From the NCBI RefSeq assembly GCF_024648825.1, contig NZ_JANBBE010000010.1, positions 186,001-250,000 on the forward strand: a stretch of 64,000 nucleotides of DNA, written 5' to 3'. The translations under genes were made by a program, and so were the position numbers. This stretch comes from Lentzea californiensis (GTDB lineage: Bacteria > Actinomycetota > Actinomycetes > Mycobacteriales > Pseudonocardiaceae). Position 1 is the stretch's first letter, and each line of letters opens with the position of its first letter. The notes under the pieces were generated by a model that had not been told where the DNA came from, did no database searches, and saw only the letters and a list, made by a program, of their open reading frames with translations. Positions 17,299 to 25,932 of this stretch are shown piece by piece.

Positions 17299-18297
17299 TC
17301 AGTGGACTGTTGCGGCCTTCCGCTCGCCGAGGTGGCGGGCGGCGGTCAGTGCCGCCAGTGACAGCAGGCCGAGCAGGTCGCGGTCCTCTGGTTGCCGTTC
17401 CCGGAACTGGGCGACGTCGCGGTCGCCGACCTGGTGCGGCGCCAGCGCGGTGAGCAGGGCGAGCCGGGCGGAGGGAACGGACTTCCGGCCGAGAGGCCGC
17501 AGGTGTTCGTCCACCCAGGCCGCGCTGACGCCCTGGGGCTCGCCGAGCAGGCTCGTGACCACGGTGTCGAGCGTGTGGTGGGTCTCGTCGGGGACGTGAG
17601 CGGCCGCCGCGGCCGTTTCGGTTGCCAGGGCGGCGAAAGCGGAAGCGACCGCAGGCGAACCCGCCGCCCATCCGAAGCCCTCCGGCGGCGCGGTGCCGGA
17701 GGGCAGACCGGTGGCGCGACCGGCCTCGTTCCGCGCGTTGACCTTGCCCGCCATCATCCTGCCAGCGACGCGCCGGGCGATGGCCTTGGCCCTCGGGGGA
17801 CCGGGCAGGAACGTGCCGTCGAGCAGGACGTTGATGACCCGGTTGAGGAAGTGGAAGTACACCAGGACACCGACGTACTCGGGTGTGTGAGCGGCGGGGA
17901 ACGGTGGTCGTGCCGATATCTCGGCCCAGGTGGCGAACGGCCGCAGGTTCGCGTCGAGTTCGTCGCCGCTGCCGCCGGACAACAGCTGCGTCGCGAAGGA
18001 TCCGGCGCCGCCGCCGTAGAGCATGATCGCGTGGGCGTCGACGCAGTAGGTGCACTGGTTGAGCCGGGACACGGTCGCGGCGACCGCCTCCTTGCTGACG
18101 CGGGACGCCGTCCCCGCCAGCAGAGGTTCGCGGAACGCCGCCCACGACGCGGCGAGCAGTTCCGGTGCGGCGGAGAACATCGTCACCGCCTCGACGAGCC
18201 GGCCGACCTCCTTCGTGGACTGCGTGTAGACCTCGCGAACCAGGCCGGTGGCCTGCTTCGCCGGGACGACGTCGACGTGTTTGACGATTCCGGACAT
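17299..18297 (-). CDS. AhpD-like / carboxymuconolactone decarboxylase fold protein, copy 1
   Basis: 332 residues from the ATG at 18297; the frame runs further upstream into the DUF1702 gene but that part is a shadow. The AhpD core motif is present near residue 73: KEAVAATVSRLNQ followed by CTYCVDAHAIM (E-x-C-x-x-C-x-x-x-H). In AhpD the two Cys and the His form a thiol redox centre. The protein is about twice the length of a standard AhpD domain, with a long C-terminal extension ending in a second helical part (LALLTALAPHQVGDRDV). It lies 7 bp after the third DUF1702 gene, so both form one operon. A redox or protective role for a reactive warhead intermediate is inferred, not shown. Confidence 0.8.
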   Translation of the reverse strand: MSGIVKHVDVVPAKQATGLVREVYTQSTKEVGRLVEAVTMFSAAPELLAASWAAFREPLLAGTASRVSKEAVAATVSRLNQCTYCVDAHAIMLYGGGAGSFATQLLSGGSGDELDANLRPFATWAEISARPPFPAAHTPEYVGVLVYFHFLNRVINVLLDGTFLPGPPRAKAIARRVAGRMMAGKVNARNEAGRATGLPSGTAPPEGFGWAAGSPAVASAFAALATETAAAAAHVPDETHHTLDTVVTSLLGEPQGVSAAWVDEHLRPLGRKSVPSARLALLTALAPHQVGDRDVAQFRERQPEDRDLLGLLSLAALTAARHLGERKAATVH

Positions 18298-18304
18298 GGC
18301 GGCC

Positions 18305-19291
18305 TCACCGGAAGTAGTTCTGGACGCGCTGGCGGAAGACTTCGTACGCGGGCACGGCGCCGTCCTCGGGAAGGTTCTCGATTTCCTTCGCGGCGATGTC
18401 CGAACAATCCTCCGCGCTGCGCCCGCAGAACACCTGGGCAGCCATTTCGCTGTGCGGCGTGACGATGTCCGCGACCACCCGGGCACGCATCGCGAAAACC
18501 GCACCCTGGGCGACCTCCGGCAGGAAGGCACCGGCTCCCTCGACCAGTTTCCCGAGTTCCTGCTCGGTGACTCCGCCCGCATAGGAGGCGGCCAGGCCGG
18601 CGCCGCTGAGCAGGTCCGCGCGTCTGTCCTGGGGGAATCGTCTGATGCTGTCGAGGAGCCGATCGACGTCGCCGCCGTGGATGAACCACATCGCGCGCCC
18701 GATGCCGTGGTCGATCACCCGGTTCGTGTACGCGGCAGGCCCCGGCCACGGGAGGCGCCCGGGGACCCGGTGGTTCTCGACCCACGTCACGTGGTCGAAG
18801 TAGGCGAGGTGGAAACCGTAGCCATCCATGATCAACCAGCTGAGCGACGGGTGGTCGGCGAGCTTGCGCGCGTCGGGAAGGGCCCTTGACCAGAGCATTC
18901 GCGGCAGCCTGGCCAGAGCGAAGCCAACACCGATGTAGGCCATGAAGATGTGCTTCGACGCCGGCGCCGAGGTGAAGTCGGGCCCGGCGAGGAACCGCTC
19001 GACGTTGCTGCGGCCGGGCAGCGGGGTGAGGGCGTCGCGGATAGCCAGCGCCATCGTGGCACCCTCGTAGGCGAACCCGCGGTATTCCCGGGACAACGCG
19101 TCGAGGCGCACGATTATCGAGTCGTGGTCTTTGTGTTCGATGCCGAACTCAAATCCGAAAACGAGCTGGAGAGCGCTTAATTCGAGCTGAGTGCGTGCGG
19201 GTGTGTCCACGGCGAACCCGCGCCGGTCGAAGAGGACGTCCGAAGCGTCCGGGGTGATAAAACGTTTGCGAATCAGTCCCGAAGTCGTCAT
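18305..19291 (-). CDS. DUF1702 family enediyne protein, copy 3
   Basis: 328 residues; the ATG follows AGGAGGTCCCACCGGAA. It has the same blocks as the copies at 646 and 1712: YRGFAYEGATMALAI, YIGVGFALARLPR, MDGYGFHLAYFD, GIGRAMWFIHGGD, DLLSGAGLAASYAGG and the end YEVFRQRVQNYF. The C-terminal third has an extra Cys pair (VFCGRSAEDCSD). It is transcribed opposite to the warhead operon, under its own copy of the cluster motif, and is followed at 7 bp by an AhpD-like gene. Function is unknown; see the other copies. Confidence 0.83.
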   Translation of the reverse strand: MTTSGLIRKRFITPDASDVLFDRRGFAVDTPARTQLELSALQLVFGFEFGIEHKDHDSIIVRLDALSREYRGFAYEGATMALAIRDALTPLPGRSNVERFLAGPDFTSAPASKHIFMAYIGVGFALARLPRMLWSRALPDARKLADHPSLSWLIMDGYGFHLAYFDHVTWVENHRVPGRLPWPGPAAYTNRVIDHGIGRAMWFIHGGDVDRLLDSIRRFPQDRRADLLSGAGLAASYAGGVTEQELGKLVEGAGAFLPEVAQGAVFAMRARVVADIVTPHSEMAAQVFCGRSAEDCSDIAAKEIENLPEDGAVPAYEVFRQRVQNYFR

Positions 19292-19361
19292 TTCCGGTGG
19301 GACCTCCTCTTGAAAAGGCGATTATCCACCGTTCAATGCTGGCACACCACCCGCTGGGGCG

Positions 19362-19376
19362 CTTCTCTCACGTTGC
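19362..19376 (-). promoter_or_regulatory. Cluster promoter motif copy 4
   Basis: On the minus strand the sequence is gcaac-gtga-gagaag, exact to the consensus, 70 bp before the ATG of the third DUF1702 gene. A CAGCAT hexamer starts 21 nt after it. Confidence 0.6.
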
Positions 19377-19429
19377 TCCCGATTATCGCAAATCATCGGA
19401 CAACGGCGATGCGCGGTATCCGGACAATT

Positions 19430-20380
19430 CTACGAACCGGCCGGCGACTTCGCGAGTGCCGTCGCGCGGACGGCCGCGGCCATGCTCGCCCAGGCGGTGA
19501 GCCCGATCAGCGCGGTGTCGTCCGCGCGGACGTTCCCGATCACCTCGTCGTCCACCTGGTACGGCGCGAACGCGGTCAGCAACGCCAGTCTGGCCGCCGC
19601 CCGGTCGCCCGGTCCGACGCGGTCGGCCGCGTCCCACGCCCAGGCCCGGCTCAGGCCCTTCGGCTTCCCGTCCCACGTGGACAGTTCGCCGGCGAGCAGA
19701 ACCCTGACGGCTGAGGGGATCTCCACCGCGTCGAACACGGCTTTCGCGCGAGCGAGGGCGTTCGCGACGTGCGGGCTGCTCGCTGCCCACGCCAGTTCGC
19801 CGGGCAGAGGTGCTTCCGGCAACGGGTTGCGGCCCGGTGGTGCGGCGCCGGCGGCCGCGATGAGGCCGGTGAGCATTCCCGTGACCGGCCCGAGCAGCCA
19901 CTTCGGCGCGTACGGCGGCATCGGCCGTTCGGTGAGGAAGACGCTCACCATCCGGTTGAAGTACTGGAGCGTCGTCGCGACGCCGAGCGCCTCCGGCAGT
20001 TCGTCGGCGCCGAAGCGCCCGGCGTCCGCGAGATCCACCGTCGTACCGCCGAACTTGGCCATCGTCGAGGTGTGGACGGTGACGCAGTAGGGGCACCTGT
20101 TGGCCTCGGACACCGCCGCCGCGACGGCCTCCTTGGTGCCGCGGTCGAGGAGGCTCGGTGCGAGCACGATCTCCCGCAACATCACCCAGGACGCCCGCAG
20201 CACCTCGGGCGCCGCCGCGTGCAGCACGACAGGGGGCGCCAGCACGCCGAACTCCCGCTCCACCTCGCGATAGACCTCCAGGACCTCGGGCCCGGCCTGG
20301 CGGAAGGAGACCGGCGTGACGTGACGGACCTGGGCGAGGGAGAGGCCACGCAGAGCCGTGCGGAGCAGAGAGCGCGCCAT
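19430..20380 (-). CDS. AhpD-like / carboxymuconolactone decarboxylase fold protein, copy 2
   Basis: 316 residues from the ATG at 20380, chosen because GGGGG precedes it; ATGs at 20401 and 20413 would add 7 or 11 residues. The AhpD motif lies near residue 87: KEAVAAAVSEANR followed by CPYCVTVHTSTM. The protein parallels copy 1 along its length (QYFNRMVSVFL versus FHFLNRVINVLL; RLALLTAFAPYQVDDE versus RLALLTALAPHQVGDR), so the two are paralogues. It is divergent from an HxlR regulator, sharing a 90-bp promoter region with an inverted repeat. HxlR proteins often sense electrophiles or redox change, which fits a thiol-redox target; that link is inference. Confidence 0.8.
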   Translation of the reverse strand: MARSLLRTALRGLSLAQVRHVTPVSFRQAGPEVLEVYREVEREFGVLAPPVVLHAAAPEVLRASWVMLREIVLAPSLLDRGTKEAVAAAVSEANRCPYCVTVHTSTMAKFGGTTVDLADAGRFGADELPEALGVATTLQYFNRMVSVFLTERPMPPYAPKWLLGPVTGMLTGLIAAAGAAPPGRNPLPEAPLPGELAWAASSPHVANALARAKAVFDAVEIPSAVRVLLAGELSTWDGKPKGLSRAWAWDAADRVGPGDRAAARLALLTAFAPYQVDDEVIGNVRADDTALIGLTAWASMAAAVRATALAKSPAGS

Positions 20381-20429
20381 CCGAGCCCCCAAAGGTTGCA
20401 TGATGCTACTCACTGGGAACGCTACGGTA

Positions 20430-20454
20430 CGTCGGTTCGATCACGCAACCGACG
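20430..20454. promoter_or_regulatory. Inverted repeat, candidate HxlR operator
   Basis: A perfect 8-bp inverted repeat cgtcggtt-N9-aaccgacg lies between the divergent AhpD-like and HxlR genes, 15 bp before the HxlR start. The position suits autoregulation and control of the AhpD-like gene. Confidence 0.5.
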
Positions 20455-20468
20455 GTTTACCATGGGGA

Positions 20469-20915
20469 ATGCTCGGACGAACGTACGACGACCAGGTCTG
20501 CTCGGCCGCCCGCGCCCTGGAGGTGGTGGGCGAGCGGTGGACGTTGCTGATCGTGCGGGACGTGCTGCTGGGCACCGTGCGCTTCGACGGCCTGCTGACG
20601 AGCCTGGGCATCGCGCGCAACGTGCTCAGCGACCGCCTCACCCGGCTGGTGGAGCACGGTGTGCTGGAACGTGTTGCCTACCAACAACATCCGCTCCGCT
20701 ATGAATACCACCCGACCCCGGCCGGCCGCGAGCTCGCGGTCGTCGTGGTCGCGTTGATGCAGTGGGGCGACCGGAACGTGCCGTCGCCGGAGGGGCCGCC
20801 GCGCACCGCGCTGCACGCCACCTGCGGGAGTGAGCTGGTCGCGTGCCTGGTGTGCCCGGACTGCGGCAGTCCGGCCCGTGCCGGTGAGGTGACGATGAGG
20901 TCGAACCGGTCCTGA
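20469..20915 (+). CDS. HxlR-family transcriptional regulator
   Basis: 148 residues from the ATG at 20469; the open frame extends upstream but the family starts close to here (YDDQVCSAARALEVVGERWT then LLIVRDVLLG). The winged-helix core is typical: RFDGLLTSLGIARNVLSDRL, TRLVEHGVLERV and YHPTPAGREL. The N-terminal Cys12 is in the position of the redox or electrophile sensing Cys of HypR/YodB-type proteins. The C-terminal part carries four more Cys (ATCGSELVACLVCPDCGS), possibly a zinc knuckle. It converges with the AfsR-like gene, with 7 bp between the stops. Confidence 0.88.
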   Translation: MLGRTYDDQVCSAARALEVVGERWTLLIVRDVLLGTVRFDGLLTSLGIARNVLSDRLTRLVEHGVLERVAYQQHPLRYEYHPTPAGRELAVVVVALMQWGDRNVPSPEGPPRTALHATCGSELVACLVCPDCGSPARAGEVTMRSNRS

Positions 20916-20922
20916 CCGGCCC

Positions 20923-23900
20923 CTATCGAGGCACTACCGCCGAGCCGTCCCTCGATTCGAAGCCGCGTGAGTACTCGGCAGCGAACTCGTCGCCCAGCCG
21001 CTGCCGCACCCCGGCCTCCACCCTGTCCCGATCCGCCCGCTCCGCCGGCGGCAGCGTGGCCCCGACCGAGCGCCGGGCCGCCGCCGCCGCGCCGAGCAGC
21101 CGAGCCGCCTCGGCCGGCAGCGAGTCGGCCAGGCACGCCCCGGCCAGGCCCTCCATCGCCACGGCCACCGCGCGCTGGTCACCCAGTGCGCGGGCGACGG
21201 TGAGTCCTTCCAGATGCCTGGCCCTGGCCGCCTCGGCGTCGCCGCGTTGTTCGGCGACGAAACCGAGTTCGGTGAGGATGAGCCACAACCCGATGCCCGG
21301 CTCCCAGTCCCACTCCAGCACTGTGCGCAGGTGGTTCTCGGCGGTGTCGAGGTCCCCCGCGCGCCGGGCGATGACGCCCAGGTTGATCTCGGCGAAGATC
21401 TGGCCCGGCTTGTAGCTCTGCTCGCGGGAAAGCCGCAGGGCGCGTTCGTTCAGTTCGCGGGCGTGGGCGTGGTCGCCGCGCAGCATCGAGGCGCGGCCCA
21501 GCCAGCTCAGGCGGTCCGCGGCCTGCGGCCACAGCCGCAGTTCCTCCGCCATGCGCAGGCCGTCGCGGTGCAGGCGGGTCGCCTCCTCGTAGTCGCCCTC
21601 GATCTCGGCCAGTCCACCCAGCGCCTCGGTCGCGCGCAGCTGGCCCCACTGGTCGCCGAGCTCCCGGAACAGCGCGAGGCTCTGCGAACCGTTGCGCCGC
21701 AGGGACTCCAGATCGCCTCTCGTGTGCGCGCGGATCGCCTGCAGGCTCAGCGTCGCGGCGACGCCCCAGCGGTCGCCGAGCGCGCCGAACGTCTCCTGCG
21801 CGCGGTTCACCAGGTCCTCGCTGGTGGACTGGGCACCGAAGTCCGACTCGACCAGGCCGAGGAAGAACTGGGCGAACGCCTTGCCGTGCGGGTCGTCCAG
21901 CGAGTCGAACGCGGCGAGGGCGGCGGCTCGTGCGGCCGCTCGGTCCGCCACGTCGCTGCCGAGGAACGTGATGCCCGCGTGCCACGCCGTGGCCCGGGCT
22001 CGCGCGGCCGTGCGCGTGGTGTCCAGGGTCAGGGCTGAGGACAGGGCCCTGCGTGCCTCGGACAGCCGGCCCCGCAGGTACCAGTACCAGGCCAGCGCGT
22101 TGACCAGCCGCAGCGCATCGGGGCCGGAAGCGGTGTCGAGTGCGGTGCGCAGGTTCGCGGACTCGGCGTCGAGGCGTTCGAGCCACAGTCGTTGTGCGGG
22201 CCCGCGCAAGTGTGGTTCGGCGGTCTCGGCCAGCTTCGTGTAGTAGCGCCTGTGAGCGTCTTGCACGGCTTCGGTCTCGCCCGCCTCGGCCAGCCGTTCG
22301 CGGCAGTAGGCGGCGACCGACTCGAGCAGCCGGTAGCGGGTGCCGTCCGGCGTGTCGACGACGGTGACCAGCGATCGGTCCACCAGTCCCGCGACCGTGT
22401 CCAGCACGTCGGCCGCCACCGCCGTCCCGCCCGCGCACACCGCCTCGGCCGCGGCCAGCGTGCAGCCGTCCGAGTGCGCGGCGAGCCGGCGCAACACCGC
22501 CCGTTCGACCTCGGTCAGCGGCTCCCAGCTCCAGTCGATCATCGCCCGCAACGTCTGCTGGCGCGGCGGCGCGTCGCGGTATCCGGCTGCGAGCAGGCGG
22601 AACCTGTCGTCCAGCCTGGCCAGCAGTTCGCGCAGCCCCAGCGACCGCGCCCTGGTCGCCGCCAGCTCCAGCGCCAGCGGCACCCCGTCGAGCCGCGTGC
22701 ACAACTCGGCGACGGCGCCGGCGTTGCTCGCGTCCAACACGAACGAGGGTGCTGACCGGGCGACGAACAGCCGCACCGCGCTCGACCGCTCCACGACGTC
22801 CGGTGACGTGCCGGGCGGCGGCAGGTCGAGCGGCGCGACCGTCCACACCGACTCGCCCGCGATGCGCAGGGGTTTCTGGCTGGTCGTGAGCACCCGCAGG
22901 CCCGGCGCGGCGGCGAGCAGCCGTTCGGTGAGCGCCGCGACCTCGGTCAGGACGTGCTCGCAGTTGTCCAGCACCAGCAACATCCGCCGTGCTCGCAGAG
23001 CCTCCGAGAGCACGTCGGTGTTCGGCACGTCCCTGATGCCGAGTCCCGCCATCACCGCGCTCGCGAGCAGACTGCCGTCGGAGATCGTCGCGAGCTCGAC
23101 GAGCCGAGCGCCGTCCGGATACCGCTCGGCCGTGCGGGTGGCCACCTCCACCGCGAGGCGGGTCTTGCCGACACCACCCGATCCGGTGAGCGTGACGAGT
23201 CGCGACGACCCGAGCACCGCGCAGACGCCCACCAAGGCCTCCTCCCGGCCGATCAGCTCGGTGAGCGGCACCGGCAGGGAGGTGCGGCGCCGGAGGGGAG
23301 GTTCGAGCGACGGGTCGTGGCGCAGGATCGACCTGTGCAGCTCGGCCAGCTGCTCGCCGGGGTCGAGCCCCTGCTCGTCGCGCAGCAGTGCCCTCACCTC
23401 GCGGAACGACGCCAGCGCCTCACTCTGCCGCCCGGCCCGGTACAGGGCCAGCATGTGCAGCGCCCGCAGCCGTTCGCGCAGGGGATGGGCCGCGACGAGA
23501 TCGCCGATCCGGCCGAGCAGCGCGGCGTGGTCGCCCAAGTCCAGTTGGGCCTGCCCGAGTTCCTCGGCGGCCACCAGCCGGTCCTCCTCCAGCCGGGTGA
23601 TCTCGGCGCGGGCGAACGTCTCCCCGGCGAAGTCCGCGAACGCCGCCCCGCGCCACAGCCCCAGCGCGCCGGTCAGCAGCCGTGCCCGTTCATCCGGGTC
23701 GGCGCTGGTGCGCGCGGCGGCGGTGAGGGCGGCGAACCTGTCGGCGTCCACGGCGTCCGCGCCGGTCCGAAGCACGTATCCGGGGCGTTGCGAGGCGACG
23801 AGGTCCCGCGCGCCCGGTTCACCGGCCTCCAGCGCCTGGCGCAGCTTGGAGATCTTCGTCTGCAACGCGCCCGTCGGGTTCACCGGCAGTTCGTCGCCCC

Positions 23901-24051
23901 ACAGGTCCTCGATCAGCGTCGTGGCGGACACCGGACGGTTGCGGTGGGCCAGCAGGTTCGCGAGGAGCGCCCGCACCTTCGACTCGGGGATCTCGACCGG
24001 GCGGCCGTCGGCGGTTCGGACGGCGAGCGGCCCGAGCACCGCGAACAACAT
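20923..24051 (-). CDS. AfsR/SARP-like regulator (HTH-BTAD-NTPase-TPR)
   Basis: 1,042 residues from the ATG at 24051 (MLFAVLGPLAV), the usual start of the winged-helix domain; upstream residues in frame do not fit. Domains: OmpR-type HTH about 1-90 (PESKVRALLANLLAHRNRPV, LWGDELPVNPTGALQTKISKL); BTAD about 95-240 (LHMLALYRAGRQSEALASFREV); NTPase about 260-600 with Walker A GSGGVGKTRL near 290 and LVLDNCEHVL; TPR-like helices to the C-terminus. Such proteins activate antibiotic clusters, with ATP binding as a switch. It sits divergent from the exporter gene. Whether it drives the whole cluster is not known; SARP targets are usually direct repeats, and the shared cluster motif is not an obvious direct repeat. 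Confidence 0.9.
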   Translation of the reverse strand: MLFAVLGPLAVRTADGRPVEIPESKVRALLANLLAHRNRPVSATTLIEDLWGDELPVNPTGALQTKISKLRQALEAGEPGARDLVASQRPGYVLRTGADAVDADRFAALTAAARTSADPDERARLLTGALGLWRGAAFADFAGETFARAEITRLEEDRLVAAEELGQAQLDLGDHAALLGRIGDLVAAHPLRERLRALHMLALYRAGRQSEALASFREVRALLRDEQGLDPGEQLAELHRSILRHDPSLEPPLRRRTSLPVPLTELIGREEALVGVCAVLGSSRLVTLTGSGGVGKTRLAVEVATRTAERYPDGARLVELATISDGSLLASAVMAGLGIRDVPNTDVLSEALRARRMLLVLDNCEHVLTEVAALTERLLAAAPGLRVLTTSQKPLRIAGESVWTVAPLDLPPPGTSPDVVERSSAVRLFVARSAPSFVLDASNAGAVAELCTRLDGVPLALELAATRARSLGLRELLARLDDRFRLLAAGYRDAPPRQQTLRAMIDWSWEPLTEVERAVLRRLAAHSDGCTLAAAEAVCAGGTAVAADVLDTVAGLVDRSLVTVVDTPDGTRYRLLESVAAYCRERLAEAGETEAVQDAHRRYYTKLAETAEPHLRGPAQRLWLERLDAESANLRTALDTASGPDALRLVNALAWYWYLRGRLSEARRALSSALTLDTTRTAARARATAWHAGITFLGSDVADRAAARAAALAAFDSLDDPHGKAFAQFFLGLVESDFGAQSTSEDLVNRAQETFGALGDRWGVAATLSLQAIRAHTRGDLESLRRNGSQSLALFRELGDQWGQLRATEALGGLAEIEGDYEEATRLHRDGLRMAEELRLWPQAADRLSWLGRASMLRGDHAHARELNERALRLSREQSYKPGQIFAEINLGVIARRAGDLDTAENHLRTVLEWDWEPGIGLWLILTELGFVAEQRGDAEAARARHLEGLTVARALGDQRAVAVAMEGLAGACLADSLPAEAARLLGAAAAARRSVGATLPPAERADRDRVEAGVRQRLGDEFAAEYSRGFESRDGSAVVPR

Positions 24052-24158
24052 GCGCACACGATAGCGGCCGAAAGGATTCCGACAGTGCGGACGCGCAGGG
24101 TGAACCGGATCGATGAGTTCGGGTGCCGCTCGAGGCACCACACGGAAGGACAAGTTCC

Positions 24159-25745
24159 ATGGAATCGACCGATCCGGCCGGGAACACCACGCGGGCGGGA
24201 CGGCGGGAGTGGATCGGCCTCGCGGTGCTGGCCCTGCCGACGCTGCTGCTGTCGCTCGACCTGAGCGTGCTGTTCCTCGCACAACCCCAGCTGAGCGCCG
24301 ACCTAAACCCGTCGGCCACCGAGCAGCTCTGGATCATGGACATCTACGCGTTCATGATCGCGGGCTTCCTCGTCACGATGGGCACCCTCGGCGACCGCAT
24401 CGGCCGCCGCAAGCTGATGCTGTTCGGCTCCGCCGCGTTCGCCGTGGCGTCCGTGCTCGCCGCGTACTCGACGACCCCGGAAATGCTGATCGCCGCACGC
24501 GCACTGCTCGGCATCGCGGGCGCGACCCTGATGCCGTCGACCCTCGCGCTGATCATGACGATGTTCACCGACGCCAAGCAACGCGGCTTCGCGATCGGCG
24601 TGTGGCTGAGCTCGTTCATGGGCGGCATGGCCATCGGCCCGGTGATCGGCGGCGTGCTGCTCGGCTGGTTCTGGTGGGGTTCGGTGTTCCTGATGGCCGT
24701 GCCGGTGATGGTGCTGCTGATGATCACCGCGCCCGTCCTGCTGCCGGAGATGCGCGACCCGGACGCCGGCCGCATCGACCTGCTCAGCGTGGTGCTGTCG
24801 TTGTTCGCGATCCTGCCGGTCGTCTACGGCCTGAAGGAGATCGCCCAGCACGGCTTCAGCGCGTTCGCGGGCGGCTCGGTCCTCGTCGGCATCGTGTTCG
24901 GCGTGCTGTTCGTGCTGCGTCAGCGGACGCTCGACAGCCCGTTGCTCGACCTGAAGCTGTTCCGCAGCAAGACGTTGAGCGGTGCGCTGGTCATCATGCT
25001 GCTCACCTCGGCGACGATCTCGTCCAGCATCATGCTGTTCAGCCTCTACCTGCAGACCGTGCGCGGGTACTCGGCCGTCGAGTCCGGCCTGTGGCTGATC
25101 CCGGCCGCCACCGCCCTGATCGTCACGTCGCTGGTGGCACCGAAGTTCGCGCAGAAGATCCGCCCGGCCTACGTGGCTGCCGCCGGCCTCCTCGTCGCGG
25201 CCGTGGGCCTCGCGATCGTGTCCCAGGCCGGCCCCGCCACGAGTCTCGTGGTGGTGTTGCTCGGCTTCGTCCTGGTGCAGGCGGGCGTGGGCCCGATGGG
25301 ATCGCTCGGCACGGAGATGGTCGTCGGTTCGGCACCCGAGGAGCGCGCGGGTTCCGCGGCCTCGGTCTCGGAGACGAGCACCGAACTCGGCGTGGCCATC
25401 GGCGTCGCGACCTACGGCACGATCGCCGCGGCGGTCTACCAGAACGTCGTCGCCGTGCCGCCGGGCGTTCCGGCCGAGGCCGCCGCGGCTGCTCGCGAAA
25501 CGATCAGCGGTGCCGTCGCGGTGGCTGAGGGGCTGGCCACCGACACGGGCGCGGCCCTGCTGGATTCCGCGCGCACCGCGTTCACGGACGGCGTCAACAC
25601 CGCTGCCGGCGTCGCCGCGGTGATCCTGGTGGTGCTGTCCGGGCTCACCGTGGTGCTGCTGCGGCACGTCGGCAAGACCGGCGAGGAGCCACCGGCCCCG
25701 GCCGACACGGGTGTTCCCGTGGCGGCGGAACGGGAAGTCCGGTGA
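24159..25745 (+). CDS. MFS exporter, DHA2 (14-TMS) family
   Basis: 528 residues from the ATG at 24159. It has the usual DHA2 features: a first helix with LLLSLDLSVLFLAQPQLSADL, motif A GDRIGRRKLMLFG (near 85), motif C region FMGGMAIGPVIGG (near 165) and about 14 hydrophobic segments. The closest function is proton-driven drug export, as in several enediyne clusters where a DHA2 transporter gives self-resistance. It is divergent from the AfsR-like regulator (107-bp gap) and followed by a strong terminator. The substrate is inferred to be the enediyne. Confidence 0.9.
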   Translation: MESTDPAGNTTRAGRREWIGLAVLALPTLLLSLDLSVLFLAQPQLSADLNPSATEQLWIMDIYAFMIAGFLVTMGTLGDRIGRRKLMLFGSAAFAVASVLAAYSTTPEMLIAARALLGIAGATLMPSTLALIMTMFTDAKQRGFAIGVWLSSFMGGMAIGPVIGGVLLGWFWWGSVFLMAVPVMVLLMITAPVLLPEMRDPDAGRIDLLSVVLSLFAILPVVYGLKEIAQHGFSAFAGGSVLVGIVFGVLFVLRQRTLDSPLLDLKLFRSKTLSGALVIMLLTSATISSSIMLFSLYLQTVRGYSAVESGLWLIPAATALIVTSLVAPKFAQKIRPAYVAAAGLLVAAVGLAIVSQAGPATSLVVVLLGFVLVQAGVGPMGSLGTEMVVGSAPEERAGSAASVSETSTELGVAIGVATYGTIAAAVYQNVVAVPPGVPAEAAAAARETISGAVAVAEGLATDTGAALLDSARTAFTDGVNTAAGVAAVILVVLSGLTVVLLRHVGKTGEEPPAPADTGVPVAAEREVR

Positions 25746-25811
25746 ACCGGTCGCGCCGGATCCGGTGGTGACCGATCCCCGATCGTCCGGTTCCGGCGCG
25801 ACCACCCCCTA

Positions 25812-25856
25812 CGAGTGAGCCCGGCATCGTGTCCCCCGCGATGCCGGGCTCACTCG
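25812..25856. terminator. Hairpin terminator, 18-bp stem
   Basis: A perfect 18-bp inverted repeat (25812-25829 with 25839-25856) with a 9-nt loop follows the exporter gene. Confidence 0.88.
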
Positions 25857-25890
25857 CGCTCGTGGTGGTGACACGTCACCCGCGCACGAA

Positions 25891-25917
25891 AAGGGGCCGG
25901 GGGAGTCCCCGGCCCTT
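25891..25917. terminator. GC-rich hairpin after the convergent DinB-type gene
   Basis: A 9-bp GC stem (25894-25902 with 25907-25915) with a 4-nt loop is flanked by AA and TT, just after the stop of the minus-strand gene at 25933. It reads as that gene's terminator. Confidence 0.6.
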
Positions 25918-25932
25918 CCCGTCACCGCGGAG

